A DNA stretch of 9,165 nt, taken from positions 1-9,165 of the forward strand of contig JAQTSP010000094.1 of assembly GCA_028711205.1 (NCBI GenBank), in the 5' to 3' direction. A program made the translations under genes and the position numbers. The notes beneath the pieces are model-generated. The model made no database searches, was not told the DNA's origin, and saw only the letters and a program-made list of their open reading frames with translations. Below are positions 1 to 7,164 of this stretch, piece after piece. Positions within the stretch are counted from its first letter, which is position 1. Each line of letters starts with the position of its first letter. This DNA comes from Eubacteriales bacterium. Its GTDB lineage: Bacteria > Bacillota > Clostridia > Christensenellales > SZUA-584.

Positions 1-2
1 TG

Positions 3-659
3 AATGAAAGGTTTTTGATCGACGGGAAGGCGTGGGGCGGCTGTCCCGCAAACGCATGCAGTCAGGATTTATTGGATTCACTGGCCAGGCAAGGCCTTGC
101 GCCGGATGATATAGACCTTATCATCTATACCCATCTGCACGGTGATCACGCCGGCAACTGCAACCTTTTTCCGAACACAAAATCCATCGCTCAGGCCGAG
201 GAATGGGACAATCTTGTCAATCCGGTATTCGCAGAGCGCTTAAGAAGAGATTTTGATTTTGGGGTTATCCCATACCTTGAGGAAAACAAAAGCTTCTTTA
301 AAGTTGACGGCGATTTGGAGATCATGGAAGGAATCAAGGTCATGAAGACCCCGGGGCACACCCGTGGTAGTCAATCTGTAGTGGTCAAAACGGTAAACGG
401 CTTACGCTTGTTCGCCGGCGACCAGTTCCCTCTTCTTAGCAGTTGCTTCCCATGGATAGAGGAAATGCAGGATTGCGACGGAGTTGTGCATAAGATAACC
501 CCTGCGCCCAAGGATTGGCCGACGATGCCATCCGGCCTTGTATATAACTATTACGCCTATTACGCCAGCGCGGATAGAATCAAGGCGATCCTTCCAGCGC
601 TGGATACAAAATTCGTTATTTGCGGTCACGACCCGGGTTTACTTTTCAGGGAGATTTAA
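3..659 (+). CDS. MBL-fold metallo-hydrolase, AHL-lactonase-like (5' partial)
   Basis: The frame is open to the left edge, so the gene begins outside the window; a TTG at 15 is available but probably internal. Counting from that TTG, the zinc-binding set of the metallo-beta-lactamase fold is complete: THLHGDH (H40, H42, D44, H45), H115 in TPGHTRGS, D136 in AGDQ and H205 in CGHDPG. The motif and its surroundings (a PEDID-like helix before THLHGDHAGN) resemble the N-acyl-homoserine lactonase group, whose members hydrolyse lactone or other ester bonds with two metal ions. The catalytic Tyr that AiiA carries three residues after the bridging Asp is not at that place here (Pro139), so the substrate is uncertain. 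No signal peptide can be judged because the N-terminus is missing. It lies 166 bases before 4hbD on the same strand. Given the neighbours, gamma-butyrolactone hydrolysis to 4-hydroxybutyrate is an attractive guess, not a demonstrated role. The fold is near certain; the reaction is not. Confidence 0.85.
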   Translation, partial: NERFLIDGKAWGGCPANACSQDLLDSLARQGLAPDDIDLIIYTHLHGDHAGNCNLFPNTKSIAQAEEWDNLVNPVFAERLRRDFDFGVIPYLEENKSFFKVDGDLEIMEGIKVMKTPGHTRGSQSVVVKTVNGLRLFAGDQFPLLSSCFPWIEEMQDCDGVVHKITPAPKDWPTMPSGLVYNYYAYYASADRIKAILPALDTKFVICGHDPGLLFREI

Positions 660-825
660 TGTTTACAAAGCATCGCTTTAATCGGAAAGGCTATGTAGCA
701 TCCGCATTCTGTACAGCAGTGATTAACCAACGCAGATAAACAGCATTACCCCAAATTATTGTTTAGTATGCCCGAAATCATTAAGAAAATGGTAATTCAA
801 ATATTATTTAGTGAGGGAACAAACG
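660..825 (+). promoter_or_regulatory. Leader region of the 4-hydroxybutyrate operon
   Basis: This AT-rich gap separates the hydrolase from 4hbD and is the only gap before the operon large enough for a promoter. The ribosome binding site of 4hbD is clear: GAGGG at 813-817, eight bases before the ATG at 826. No convincing sigma-A promoter is visible. The best candidates are TTGTTT (759-764) with TAAGAA 17 bases later, and TATTAT (802-807) without a good -35 box. An 8-base palindrome CTGTACAG sits at 709-716. There is no strong terminator after the hydrolase stop; AAAGC-ATC-GCTTT near 667-679 is too short. Read-through from the hydrolase gene is therefore possible. Confidence 0.35.
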
Positions 826-1956
826 ATGAGACAGTTATGTATCAAGCCACAGATTCATCATTTTGAACAATTTGAGCAGTTTGCAGATAACTTTAAATTA
901 TCCGAAGACGACCTGATTTTCACGGAGCAGTTTCTTTTTGATACGTTTATCAGGGAATTCCATTTGGCGTGTACCGTGGTATGCAGAGATCCCTATGGCA
1001 TGGGAGAACCAAGCGATGAAATGATCGACCGGATACAAAAGGATGCAAAAGCAAATGATTTTAGACGGATCATTGCGGTTGGCGGCGGCAGCGTTATCGA
1101 TATTGCAAAGGTTTTGGCTTTAAAAGACAGCCTGCCGTCCTCCGGGTTATTTTTAAAAGAGAAGCCGGTCATAAAGGAAAAGGAATTGGTCATTGTACCG
1201 ACGACATGCGGCACCGGCAGTGAAATGACGAATCTATGCATTGCGCATATTGTCTCAAAGCAAACCAAACTGGGGCTTGGAGACGATGGGATGTATGCGG
1301 ATCATGCAGTACTCATTCCACAGCTTGTGGAGGGTTTGCCATATAACTATCTTATATACAGCGCGGTCGACGCGCTTGTGCATGCGGCGGAGTCATATGT
1401 TTCACCAAAAGCCAATGTATTCACAGAAACGTTTAGCCAAAAAGCATGCGAAATGATATTAGAGGGTTTTGGGGAAATGATCAGAAAAGGCCCGGAAATA
1501 AAAAAACAACTATCAGGGCAGTTTTTAACTGCCAGCTGTATGGCCGGTATTGCGTTTGGCAACGCCGGCGTCGGGCCAGTTCATGCGCTTGCCTACCCAT
1601 TAGGCGGGAATTACCATGTGCCACATGGTGAAACGAACTATCAGTTTTTTACAGAAGTATTCAGTATATACAAAAGAGAAAAAGGCGGTAAAAAGCTGAA
1701 TGTGCTTTCCAATATGATCATGAGGGAGCTTGGAAAGCTTGATATTGAGTGTGATGGAAAAGATACATTTAATCAATTGGGAGAAATGCTTGGCCGGCTT
1801 CAGCCTTTAAAAAAACTACGTGAGTATGGCATGCAAAAGGAAGAAATCGAGATTTTTTCAAAAAGCGTCATGGATAATCAGCAACGGCTTTTAGTGAACA
1901 GCTATATACCTTTTACCATCGACCATGCAAGAGAAATTTATGGAAATCGTTATTAA
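826..1956 (+). CDS. 4hbD: 4-hydroxybutyrate dehydrogenase (iron-containing ADH family)
   Basis: NAD-linked interconversion of succinate semialdehyde and 4-hydroxybutyrate in the cytoplasm. The 376-residue protein is about the length of the C. kluyveri enzyme (about 371) and shares long identical stretches with it as I recall, including IIAVGGGSVIDIAK, VPTTCGTGSE, GIAFGNAGVG and GGNYHVPHGE. The nucleotide-binding GGGS is at residues 86-89. The four metal ligands of group III alcohol dehydrogenases are in place: D182, H186, H253 and H267, with the family spacing of 4 and 14 residues. I chose the ATG at 826 over the GTG at 811 because GAGGG (813-817) is correctly spaced for the ATG and the resulting N-terminus matches the family. 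It is followed 25 bases later by abfD and is probably cotranscribed with it. The gene looks clearly AT-richer than the genes after it (bases 841-900 have 18 G+C of 60), which may mean a separate origin. Confidence 0.93.
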   Translation: MRQLCIKPQIHHFEQFEQFADNFKLSEDDLIFTEQFLFDTFIREFHLACTVVCRDPYGMGEPSDEMIDRIQKDAKANDFRRIIAVGGGSVIDIAKVLALKDSLPSSGLFLKEKPVIKEKELVIVPTTCGTGSEMTNLCIAHIVSKQTKLGLGDDGMYADHAVLIPQLVEGLPYNYLIYSAVDALVHAAESYVSPKANVFTETFSQKACEMILEGFGEMIRKGPEIKKQLSGQFLTASCMAGIAFGNAGVGPVHALAYPLGGNYHVPHGETNYQFFTEVFSIYKREKGGKKLNVLSNMIMRELGKLDIECDGKDTFNQLGEMLGRLQPLKKLREYGMQKEEIEIFSKSVMDNQQRLLVNSYIPFTIDHAREIYGNRY

Positions 1957-1981
1957 ATATTGTTAAAAGGAAGTAATAAAA

Positions 1982-3445
1982 ATGGGACTCATGACAAGAG
2001 ACGCGTATATTGAAAGCTTAAGGAAACTCAACTTAAAAGTCTATATGTTTGGCGAGCGAATCGAAAATCCGGCCGATCATCCGATGATCCGGCCGTCGAT
2101 GAACGCTGTCGCGATGACGTATGAACTGGCGCAGCACGAAGAATACAAGGATCTGATGACGGCAAAATCCTCGCTGAGCGGAGAAGTGGTTAACCGGTTC
2201 ACATATTTGCATCAGAGCACGGACGATCTGGTGAAGAAAGTCAAGATGCTGAGGCTACTCGGGCAAAAGACGGGTTCGTGCTTTCAGCGGTGCGTCGGCA
2301 TGGACGCGGCTAACGCGATGTACAACACGGCGTTTGAGATCGACGAAAAATATGCAACCAATTATCAGCAACGGTTCATCGCATACTGGAAGATGATACA
2401 AAACAGGGACTATACCGTCGATGGTGCGATGACGGATCCAAAAGGCGACCGGTCACAGCCGCCAACGAAGCAGGCGGATCCGGACATGTACCTCAGAGTC
2501 ATTGAAAGAAGAGCAGATGGTATCGTTGTCCGGGGCGCGAAAGTGCATCAGACAGGCATGGTCAATTCACACGAAGTGCTGGTGATGCCGACCATATCGA
2601 TGCGCGAGGAAGACAAGGATTACGCGGTTGCCTTCGCATTGCCCTCGGATGCGGATGGTATATTCATGATATACGGCAGACAGAGCTGTGATACGCGAAA
2701 GCTGGAAGAAGGCGCTGATATCGACCTTGGCAACTGCCGGTTCGGCGGACATGAAGCGATGGTCATATTTGACGACGTGTTTGTGCCTAACGAGCGGATA
2801 TTCATGGACGGCGAGACGGAATTTGCGAATATGCTGGTGGAGCGGTTTGCGGGATACCACAGGTCGAGTTATGGCGGCTGCAAGGTGGGCGTCGGCGACG
2901 TGCTGATTGGTGCGGCGGCGCTGGCAGCGGATTATAACGGCGTGCCGAAAGCAAGCCATATCAAGGACAAGCTGATTGAGATGATTCATTTAAACGAAAC
3001 CCTGTATTGCTGCGGCATCGCGTGCTCCGCGGAAGGTTGTAAAACAAAAGCGGGTAATTACATCATCAATTTGCTGCTTGCGAATATATGTAAGCTCAAC
3101 GTGACACGTTTCCCATATGAGATCGCAAGATTGGCGGAGGACATTGCGGGCGGGTTGATGGTGACGCTGCCGTCAGAAAAAGACTTTAAGGATGAGAAGC
3201 TTGGCAGATATATGGACAAATATTTCAAAGGTGTTGAGGGTGTTCCGACAGAACACCGAATGCGCATTTTGCGGTTAATCGAGAACATGACGCTTGGCAT
3301 GGCGGCCGTTGGGTACCGGACAGAGTCGCTGCACGGGGCAGGGTCGCCGCAGGCACAGCGCATCATGATCGCGCGGCAGGGCAACCTCGAGATGAAAAAA
3401 GAATTGGCGAAATACATCGCGGGGATAAAGCAGAGCTACGATTAA
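1982..3445 (+). CDS. abfD: 4-hydroxybutyryl-CoA dehydratase / vinylacetyl-CoA delta-isomerase
   Basis: Converts 4-hydroxybutyryl-CoA to crotonyl-CoA by a radical mechanism using FAD and a [4Fe-4S] cluster; the family is a cytoplasmic homotetramer inactivated by oxygen. The 487-residue protein aligns from end to end with my memory of C. aminobutyricum AbfD (490). The unusual cluster ligands Cys99, Cys103, His292 and Cys299 of that enzyme correspond to C100 and C104 (in SCFQRCVGMD), H293 (GYHR) and C300 (YGGCKVG). Other active-site residues are also kept: E258 (FGGHEAM), Y297, and E448 with A453 in RTESLHGAGSP. All key residues being present argues for an active dehydratase rather than one of the 4-hydroxyphenylacetate hydroxylase relatives with the same fold. 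The ATG at 1982 follows AAAAGGAAG at a good distance. It lies between 4hbD (25-base gap) and abfT (15-base gap). Confidence 0.96.
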   Translation: MGLMTRDAYIESLRKLNLKVYMFGERIENPADHPMIRPSMNAVAMTYELAQHEEYKDLMTAKSSLSGEVVNRFTYLHQSTDDLVKKVKMLRLLGQKTGSCFQRCVGMDAANAMYNTAFEIDEKYATNYQQRFIAYWKMIQNRDYTVDGAMTDPKGDRSQPPTKQADPDMYLRVIERRADGIVVRGAKVHQTGMVNSHEVLVMPTISMREEDKDYAVAFALPSDADGIFMIYGRQSCDTRKLEEGADIDLGNCRFGGHEAMVIFDDVFVPNERIFMDGETEFANMLVERFAGYHRSSYGGCKVGVGDVLIGAAALAADYNGVPKASHIKDKLIEMIHLNETLYCCGIACSAEGCKTKAGNYIINLLLANICKLNVTRFPYEIARLAEDIAGGLMVTLPSEKDFKDEKLGRYMDKYFKGVEGVPTEHRMRILRLIENMTLGMAAVGYRTESLHGAGSPQAQRIMIARQGNLEMKKELAKYIAGIKQSYD

Positions 3446-3460
3446 TTCATATTCTGTGTT

Positions 3461-5029
3461 ATGAGAATAGGCGTTAAATACTGCGGCGGATGCAATCCGC
3501 TTTATGACAGGGTGCATACGGTAAATATTATTGTGAAGAGATGTCCAAGTCATGAGTTTAGGGCATATGAAGAAAACGGCGGGTTTGACGCGGTACTGAT
3601 CGTATGTGGCTGTCAAACCGCCTGCGCAGATGCAAAGGAAACACGCAAGATATATATCAATAGCGATGAAGATACAGATGAAGCAATCAGAGCGTTTCAA
3701 ACGCAGCCTTTGTTCGGGAGGAAAAGCATGGATTGGAAGTCATATTATCAGAAACGATGTGTGGATGCGGGAACGGCGTTGAAAAATATCAAATCCAACA
3801 GCCGGATCGTGTTTGGGCACTGCATCGGCGAACCGATGGCGCTGGTCAATACACTGGTCGCGAACAAGGATTGGTTCTCCGATATAGAGATCGTTCATAT
3901 GGTAGCCATGGGAAAGGGCGAGTACACGAAGCCAGAGATGACCGGCCATTTTCGGCACAATTCGGTTTTTGTCGGGACATGCACCAGAGACGCGGTCAAA
4001 GACGGGCGCGCCGACTTTACGCCGTGTTTCTTTTCCGAGTTGCCCGCCCTTTTTCGAAGTGATGGGTTCAAGATTGATGTCGCGATGGTACAGGTGGCGC
4101 CACCGGACGAATTCGGCTATGTTAACCTCGGGGTGTCGGTCGATTACACGGTTGCGGCCATTGAGCAGGCAGACATGGTCATCGCGCAGGTCAACGAAAA
4201 CATGCCAAGAACGTTTGGCGATGCGTTTGTGCATGTGTCCGAAATCGATTGGTTTGTCGAAATTACAGAACCGCTTGTCGAACTTAGGCCTGCCGTAATT
4301 TCGGATGTCGAAAAAAAAATCGGCGAGTACTGTGCAAGCCTGATCGAAGACGGTTCGACGTTACAGCTTGGCATCGGCTCGATACCGGACGCGATACTGT
4401 TGTTCTTAAAAAATAAAAAAGACTTAGGGATCCATTCCGAAATGCTGTCAGATGGCGTGGTCGGGCTGATAGAAGAAGGGATCGTCAACAACAGCCAAAA
4501 GACGATGCACAAAGGCAAATCCGTCGTTTCATTTCTGATGGGGACAAAAAGGCTGTACGATTTTGTCGACTGTAACCCTTCGATTGAAATGCATCCGGTC
4601 GATTATGTAAACAACCCGACTGTGATCATGCGCAACTACAGGATGGTGTCGATCAATTCGTGCGTGCAGGTGGATCTGATGGGACAGGTCGCGTCCGAAA
4701 GCGTGGGACTCAAGCAGATCAGCGCAGTGGGTGGTCAGGTCGATTTTGTACGCGGAGCGAATATGGCGCGTGACGGCAAGAGCATTATCGCGATACCGGC
4801 GACGGTGGATAATGGCAGGTTTTCAAAGATTGTGCCGTTTTTAGATAAGGGCGCCGCGGTCACCACGTCAAGAAATGATGTGAATTATATTGTTACGGAA
4901 TACGGTATCGCGCACTTAAGAGGGAAAACGCTGCGTGAGCGGTCAAGGCTGCTGATCAATATTGCGCATCCTGATTTTCGGCCGATGCTTATTGAGGAAC
5001 ATGAAAAACGGTTTAACCAAAAATTCTAA
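3461..5029 (+). CDS. abfT: CGGCN domain fused to 4-hydroxybutyrate CoA-transferase
   Basis: The 522-residue frame has two parts. Residues 90-522 form a complete 4-hydroxybutyrate CoA-transferase (433 residues; the C. aminobutyricum enzyme has 438), which moves CoA from acetyl-CoA to 4-hydroxybutyrate. Its catalytic glutamate lies in HSEMLSDGVV at residue 327, equal to position 238 when counted from the internal Met, matching the Glu238 reported for AbfT. LEDGSTLQLGIG-like (LIEDGSTLQLGIG) and GGQVDFVRGA motifs are also present. Residues 1-89 are a small cysteine-rich domain: C8 and C11 in YCGGCNP, C28, then C49, C51 and C55 in VCGCQTAC. I recall similar small stand-alone proteins of unknown function in anaerobic Firmicutes; metal or Fe-S binding is only inferred. 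The ATG at 3461 has no visible ribosome binding site and probably depends on coupling to abfD, whose stop is 15 bases upstream. The ATG at 3728 has an excellent one, so a free transferase may also be made. Confidence 0.9.
   Translation: MRIGVKYCGGCNPLYDRVHTVNIIVKRCPSHEFRAYEENGGFDAVLIVCGCQTACADAKETRKIYINSDEDTDEAIRAFQTQPLFGRKSMDWKSYYQKRCVDAGTALKNIKSNSRIVFGHCIGEPMALVNTLVANKDWFSDIEIVHMVAMGKGEYTKPEMTGHFRHNSVFVGTCTRDAVKDGRADFTPCFFSELPALFRSDGFKIDVAMVQVAPPDEFGYVNLGVSVDYTVAAIEQADMVIAQVNENMPRTFGDAFVHVSEIDWFVEITEPLVELRPAVISDVEKKIGEYCASLIEDGSTLQLGIGSIPDAILLFLKNKKDLGIHSEMLSDGVVGLIEEGIVNNSQKTMHKGKSVVSFLMGTKRLYDFVDCNPSIEMHPVDYVNNPTVIMRNYRMVSINSCVQVDLMGQVASESVGLKQISAVGGQVDFVRGANMARDGKSIIAIPATVDNGRFSKIVPFLDKGAAVTTSRNDVNYIVTEYGIAHLRGKTLRERSRLLINIAHPDFRPMLIEEHEKRFNQKF
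3716..3730 (+). promoter_or_regulatory. Strong internal ribosome binding site and start for AbfT
   Basis: GGGAGG at 3716-3721 is followed, six bases later, by an in-frame ATG (3728) that begins MDWKSYY, the normal N-terminus of 4-hydroxybutyrate CoA-transferases (MDWKKIY in C. aminobutyricum, from memory). It is the best-formed ribosome binding site inside any coding region noticed here, while the upstream ATG at 3461 has none. Initiation here would give a 433-residue transferase without the CGGCN domain. Confidence 0.65.
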
Positions 5030-5063
5030 CACAAAAAAGTCATTAAGGTTGGATAAAAGCGAA

Positions 5064-5816
5064 ATGGGAAATATCCGGGTTGAGATACGGGAAAACGTCG
5101 GCATATTGACGATCACAAGGCCAAAGCAGCTGAACGCGCTGAACCGCGAGGTGCTGAGAGAACTGGGGCAGGCACTGGACCGTGTCAAAGAGGATGATCG
5201 GATACGGTGCCTCATTATCACCGGTGAAGGGAAGGCGTTTGTGGCCGGCGCGGACATATCCGAGATGGCCGGTATGGACAAGGCGCAGGCGCATGAATTT
5301 GCGGTTTTGGGGCACACGGTGTTTAAAAAGATCGAGACGCTTCCGGCACCGGTGATTGCGGCTGTCAACGGCTATGCGCTGGGCGGCGGATGCGAACTGG
5401 CGCTTTGCTGCGATATCATCATTGCATCCGAGAATGCGGTGTTCGCGCAGCCGGAGGTGGGCATCGGGATCATACCGGGCTTCGGGGGAACCCAGCGGCT
5501 GGGACTGAGGATCGGTATCGGAAGAGTCAAGCGGATGGTGCTGACAGGCGAGCGGATCAAAGCGCCCGAAGCGTATGCCATCGGGCTTGCCGACGGGCTT
5601 GTGCAGCCGGAGAAACTGATTGAAGACACGGTCGCGCTGGCAAAGACCATCGCCGCGCATCCAAAAAACGCGGTGGCGGCGGCCAAAAAGGCGGTTCAGA
5701 GCAGCTATTCGAAGCGTCTGAACGAAGGGCTGAAGCATGAAACGTCCGTATTCGAGCGGTGTTTTTCGACGGATGAGCCAAAGCAGGCGATGCGCTCTTT
5801 TTTAAAGAAAAATTGA
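5064..5816 (+). CDS. crt: Enoyl-CoA hydratase (crotonase family)
   Basis: Hydrates crotonyl-CoA to 3-hydroxybutyryl-CoA, the step after AbfD. The 250-residue protein has the full crotonase signature: the oxyanion-hole segments FVAGADISEM (residues 59-68) and NGYALGGGCELALCCD (102-117), and both catalytic glutamates, E111 in GGGCE and E131 in QPEVGIGIIPGFGGTQRL. Both acids together support hydratase activity rather than another crotonase reaction. It resembles clostridial Crt (about 260 residues), including the C-terminal ECFSTED-like segment (ERCFSTDEPKQAM). The frame is open further upstream, with an ATG at 5001 inside abfT, but the family N-terminus begins at MGNIRVEIRE, so I chose 5064. 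Only a weak Shine-Dalgarno (GG/GGAT around 5047-5054) precedes it, suggesting coupling to abfT 34 bases upstream. Its stop codon overlaps the ribosome binding site of the next gene. Confidence 0.92.
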   Translation: MGNIRVEIRENVGILTITRPKQLNALNREVLRELGQALDRVKEDDRIRCLIITGEGKAFVAGADISEMAGMDKAQAHEFAVLGHTVFKKIETLPAPVIAAVNGYALGGGCELALCCDIIIASENAVFAQPEVGIGIIPGFGGTQRLGLRIGIGRVKRMVLTGERIKAPEAYAIGLADGLVQPEKLIEDTVALAKTIAAHPKNAVAAAKKAVQSSYSKRLNEGLKHETSVFERCFSTDEPKQAMRSFLKKN

Positions 5817-5828
5817 GGAGGATATCAG

Positions 5829-7142
5829 ATGTTAGACATTAAAACGGTGTCCGTGATCGGCGCAAACGGAACGATGGGCGCCGCGGTATCGGGATTGATC
5901 GCCGCGTTCGGAAACGCAAAAGTGTATATGATTGCCCGCAGGATGGAAGCCGCAGAGAAGGCGGCCGGCGTGGCAGCCGATTCCGTCAAGGCGGGTTCGG
6001 TAAGAAACAGGCTGATACCAAAGACGTATGATGATTTTGAGGTGTGCATATCGGAATCGGACTGGGTGTTCGAAAGCGTTGCGGAAAATATAGCCGTTAA
6101 ATCGGATATATATAAAAGGATACAGGCGTGCAAAAAACCGGGACTGATCGTTACGACGGGTACGTCCGGATTTTCGATCAACGAACTCTCAAATATTTTT
6201 GACGAAGCGGGGCAAAAGCGGTATTTCGGTACGCATTTTTTCAACCCGCCGTACAACCTGACGCTGTGCGAGGTGATACGTTCGAAGAAGACGGACGCGC
6301 AACTGTTTGACGACATGAGCGCGTACTTGAAGGTTATGCTCTGTCGTGACGTAATCGAGACAACGGATACGCCTGCATTTCTCGGCAACCGTATCGGGTT
6401 TCATTTCATGAACAAGGCGCTGCAGTACGCGGAGAAATACAAGGCGGAGGGCGGCATCGACTATATCGACGCGGTTCTGGGGCCGTTCACCGGCCGGGGC
6501 ATGACGCCGATCGCGACGATCGATTTTGTTGGGCTTGATGTGCACAAGGCGATCGTCGACAACATCCAGCAGAACTCAAATGATTACGACAACGGCGCGT
6601 TCGTGCTGCCGGCATTCGTCAACGGGCTTATCACCGAGGGCAGGATGGGCATGAAAACAAACGACGGGCTGTTCAAGACAGTAATCGGAGAAGATAAATC
6701 CAAACAGAGAATGGTGTACGACATCGCGTTGGGGACGCTAAGGCCTCTGAGAAAATATGACTTGCCGTTTGCAAAAAAGATGGTAAACGCGATGAAAACA
6801 GGCAACTACCAGGAGGCATTTGAAGTACTTAAAAGAGATACGTCAAAAGAGGCGATGCTGTGCAAGTTTTTTGTTGTTACCTATATTACCTACAGCCTTG
6901 TGACGGCACAGAGCGTGTCGCCCGTTGTCAGTGACGCGGATATCGCGATGTCCAAAGGCTTCAACTGGGCAGGGCCGGTCGCTCTGATGCAGGCACTCGG
7001 CGGATACGACGAAGTGTTGAAAATTGCAAAACAGGCCGATATGGAAGGCAATCTTGCGGCCGAGCTTGAGGGCATAGACGGGAAAAACAAACGGCCGGTG
7101 CCGGCGTTTGATTACCGGAAGTATTTCAGAGCCAATCTGTAG
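5829..7142 (+). CDS. 3-hydroxyacyl-CoA dehydrogenase, long two-repeat form
   Basis: Probably oxidises 3-hydroxybutyryl-CoA to acetoacetyl-CoA. The 437-residue protein is much longer than the usual clostridial Hbd (about 282). An N-terminal Rossmann domain (about 1-180) leads into a first C-terminal 3HCDH domain (about 183-285) and a second copy (about 290-410, with SDADIAMSKGFNWAGP resembling the DxAM..G.NWP..GP segment of such repeats). Catalytic residues are visible: H136 in GTHFFNPP, E148 in CEVIRS and N187 in GNRIG. Two features are odd. The dinucleotide loop reads GANGTMG (11-17), a GxxGxxG pattern one residue longer than the usual GAGTMG. The end of strand beta-2 reads MIARR (34-38), with Ala and two Arg where NAD enzymes have an acidic residue, which suggests NADP(H). 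The start has a strong GAGGAGG at 5814-5820, overlapping the crt stop; the gap is 12 bases. The family is certain; the exact substrate and cofactor are inferred. Confidence 0.88.
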   Translation: MLDIKTVSVIGANGTMGAAVSGLIAAFGNAKVYMIARRMEAAEKAAGVAADSVKAGSVRNRLIPKTYDDFEVCISESDWVFESVAENIAVKSDIYKRIQACKKPGLIVTTGTSGFSINELSNIFDEAGQKRYFGTHFFNPPYNLTLCEVIRSKKTDAQLFDDMSAYLKVMLCRDVIETTDTPAFLGNRIGFHFMNKALQYAEKYKAEGGIDYIDAVLGPFTGRGMTPIATIDFVGLDVHKAIVDNIQQNSNDYDNGAFVLPAFVNGLITEGRMGMKTNDGLFKTVIGEDKSKQRMVYDIALGTLRPLRKYDLPFAKKMVNAMKTGNYQEAFEVLKRDTSKEAMLCKFFVVTYITYSLVTAQSVSPVVSDADIAMSKGFNWAGPVALMQALGGYDEVLKIAKQADMEGNLAAELEGIDGKNKRPVPAFDYRKYFRANL

Positions 7143-7164
7143 AACATATTCTTTGGAGGGTAAC

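Noticed and set aside
709..716. Palindrome CTGTACAG as an operator
   Set aside because: Eight bases is too short to claim without a second copy or a neighbouring regulator gene.
3740..4234. Long antisense ORF within abfT, and similar ones opposite abfD and crt
   Set aside because: They lie opposite strongly conserved enzymes, lack domain motifs, and arise from the GC-rich codon use of the sense genes.
4962..5063. N-terminal extension of crt overlapping abfT
   Set aside because: The extension is polar and unlike crotonases, and the ATG at 5001 is only three bases from its GAGG; the family start is at 5064.
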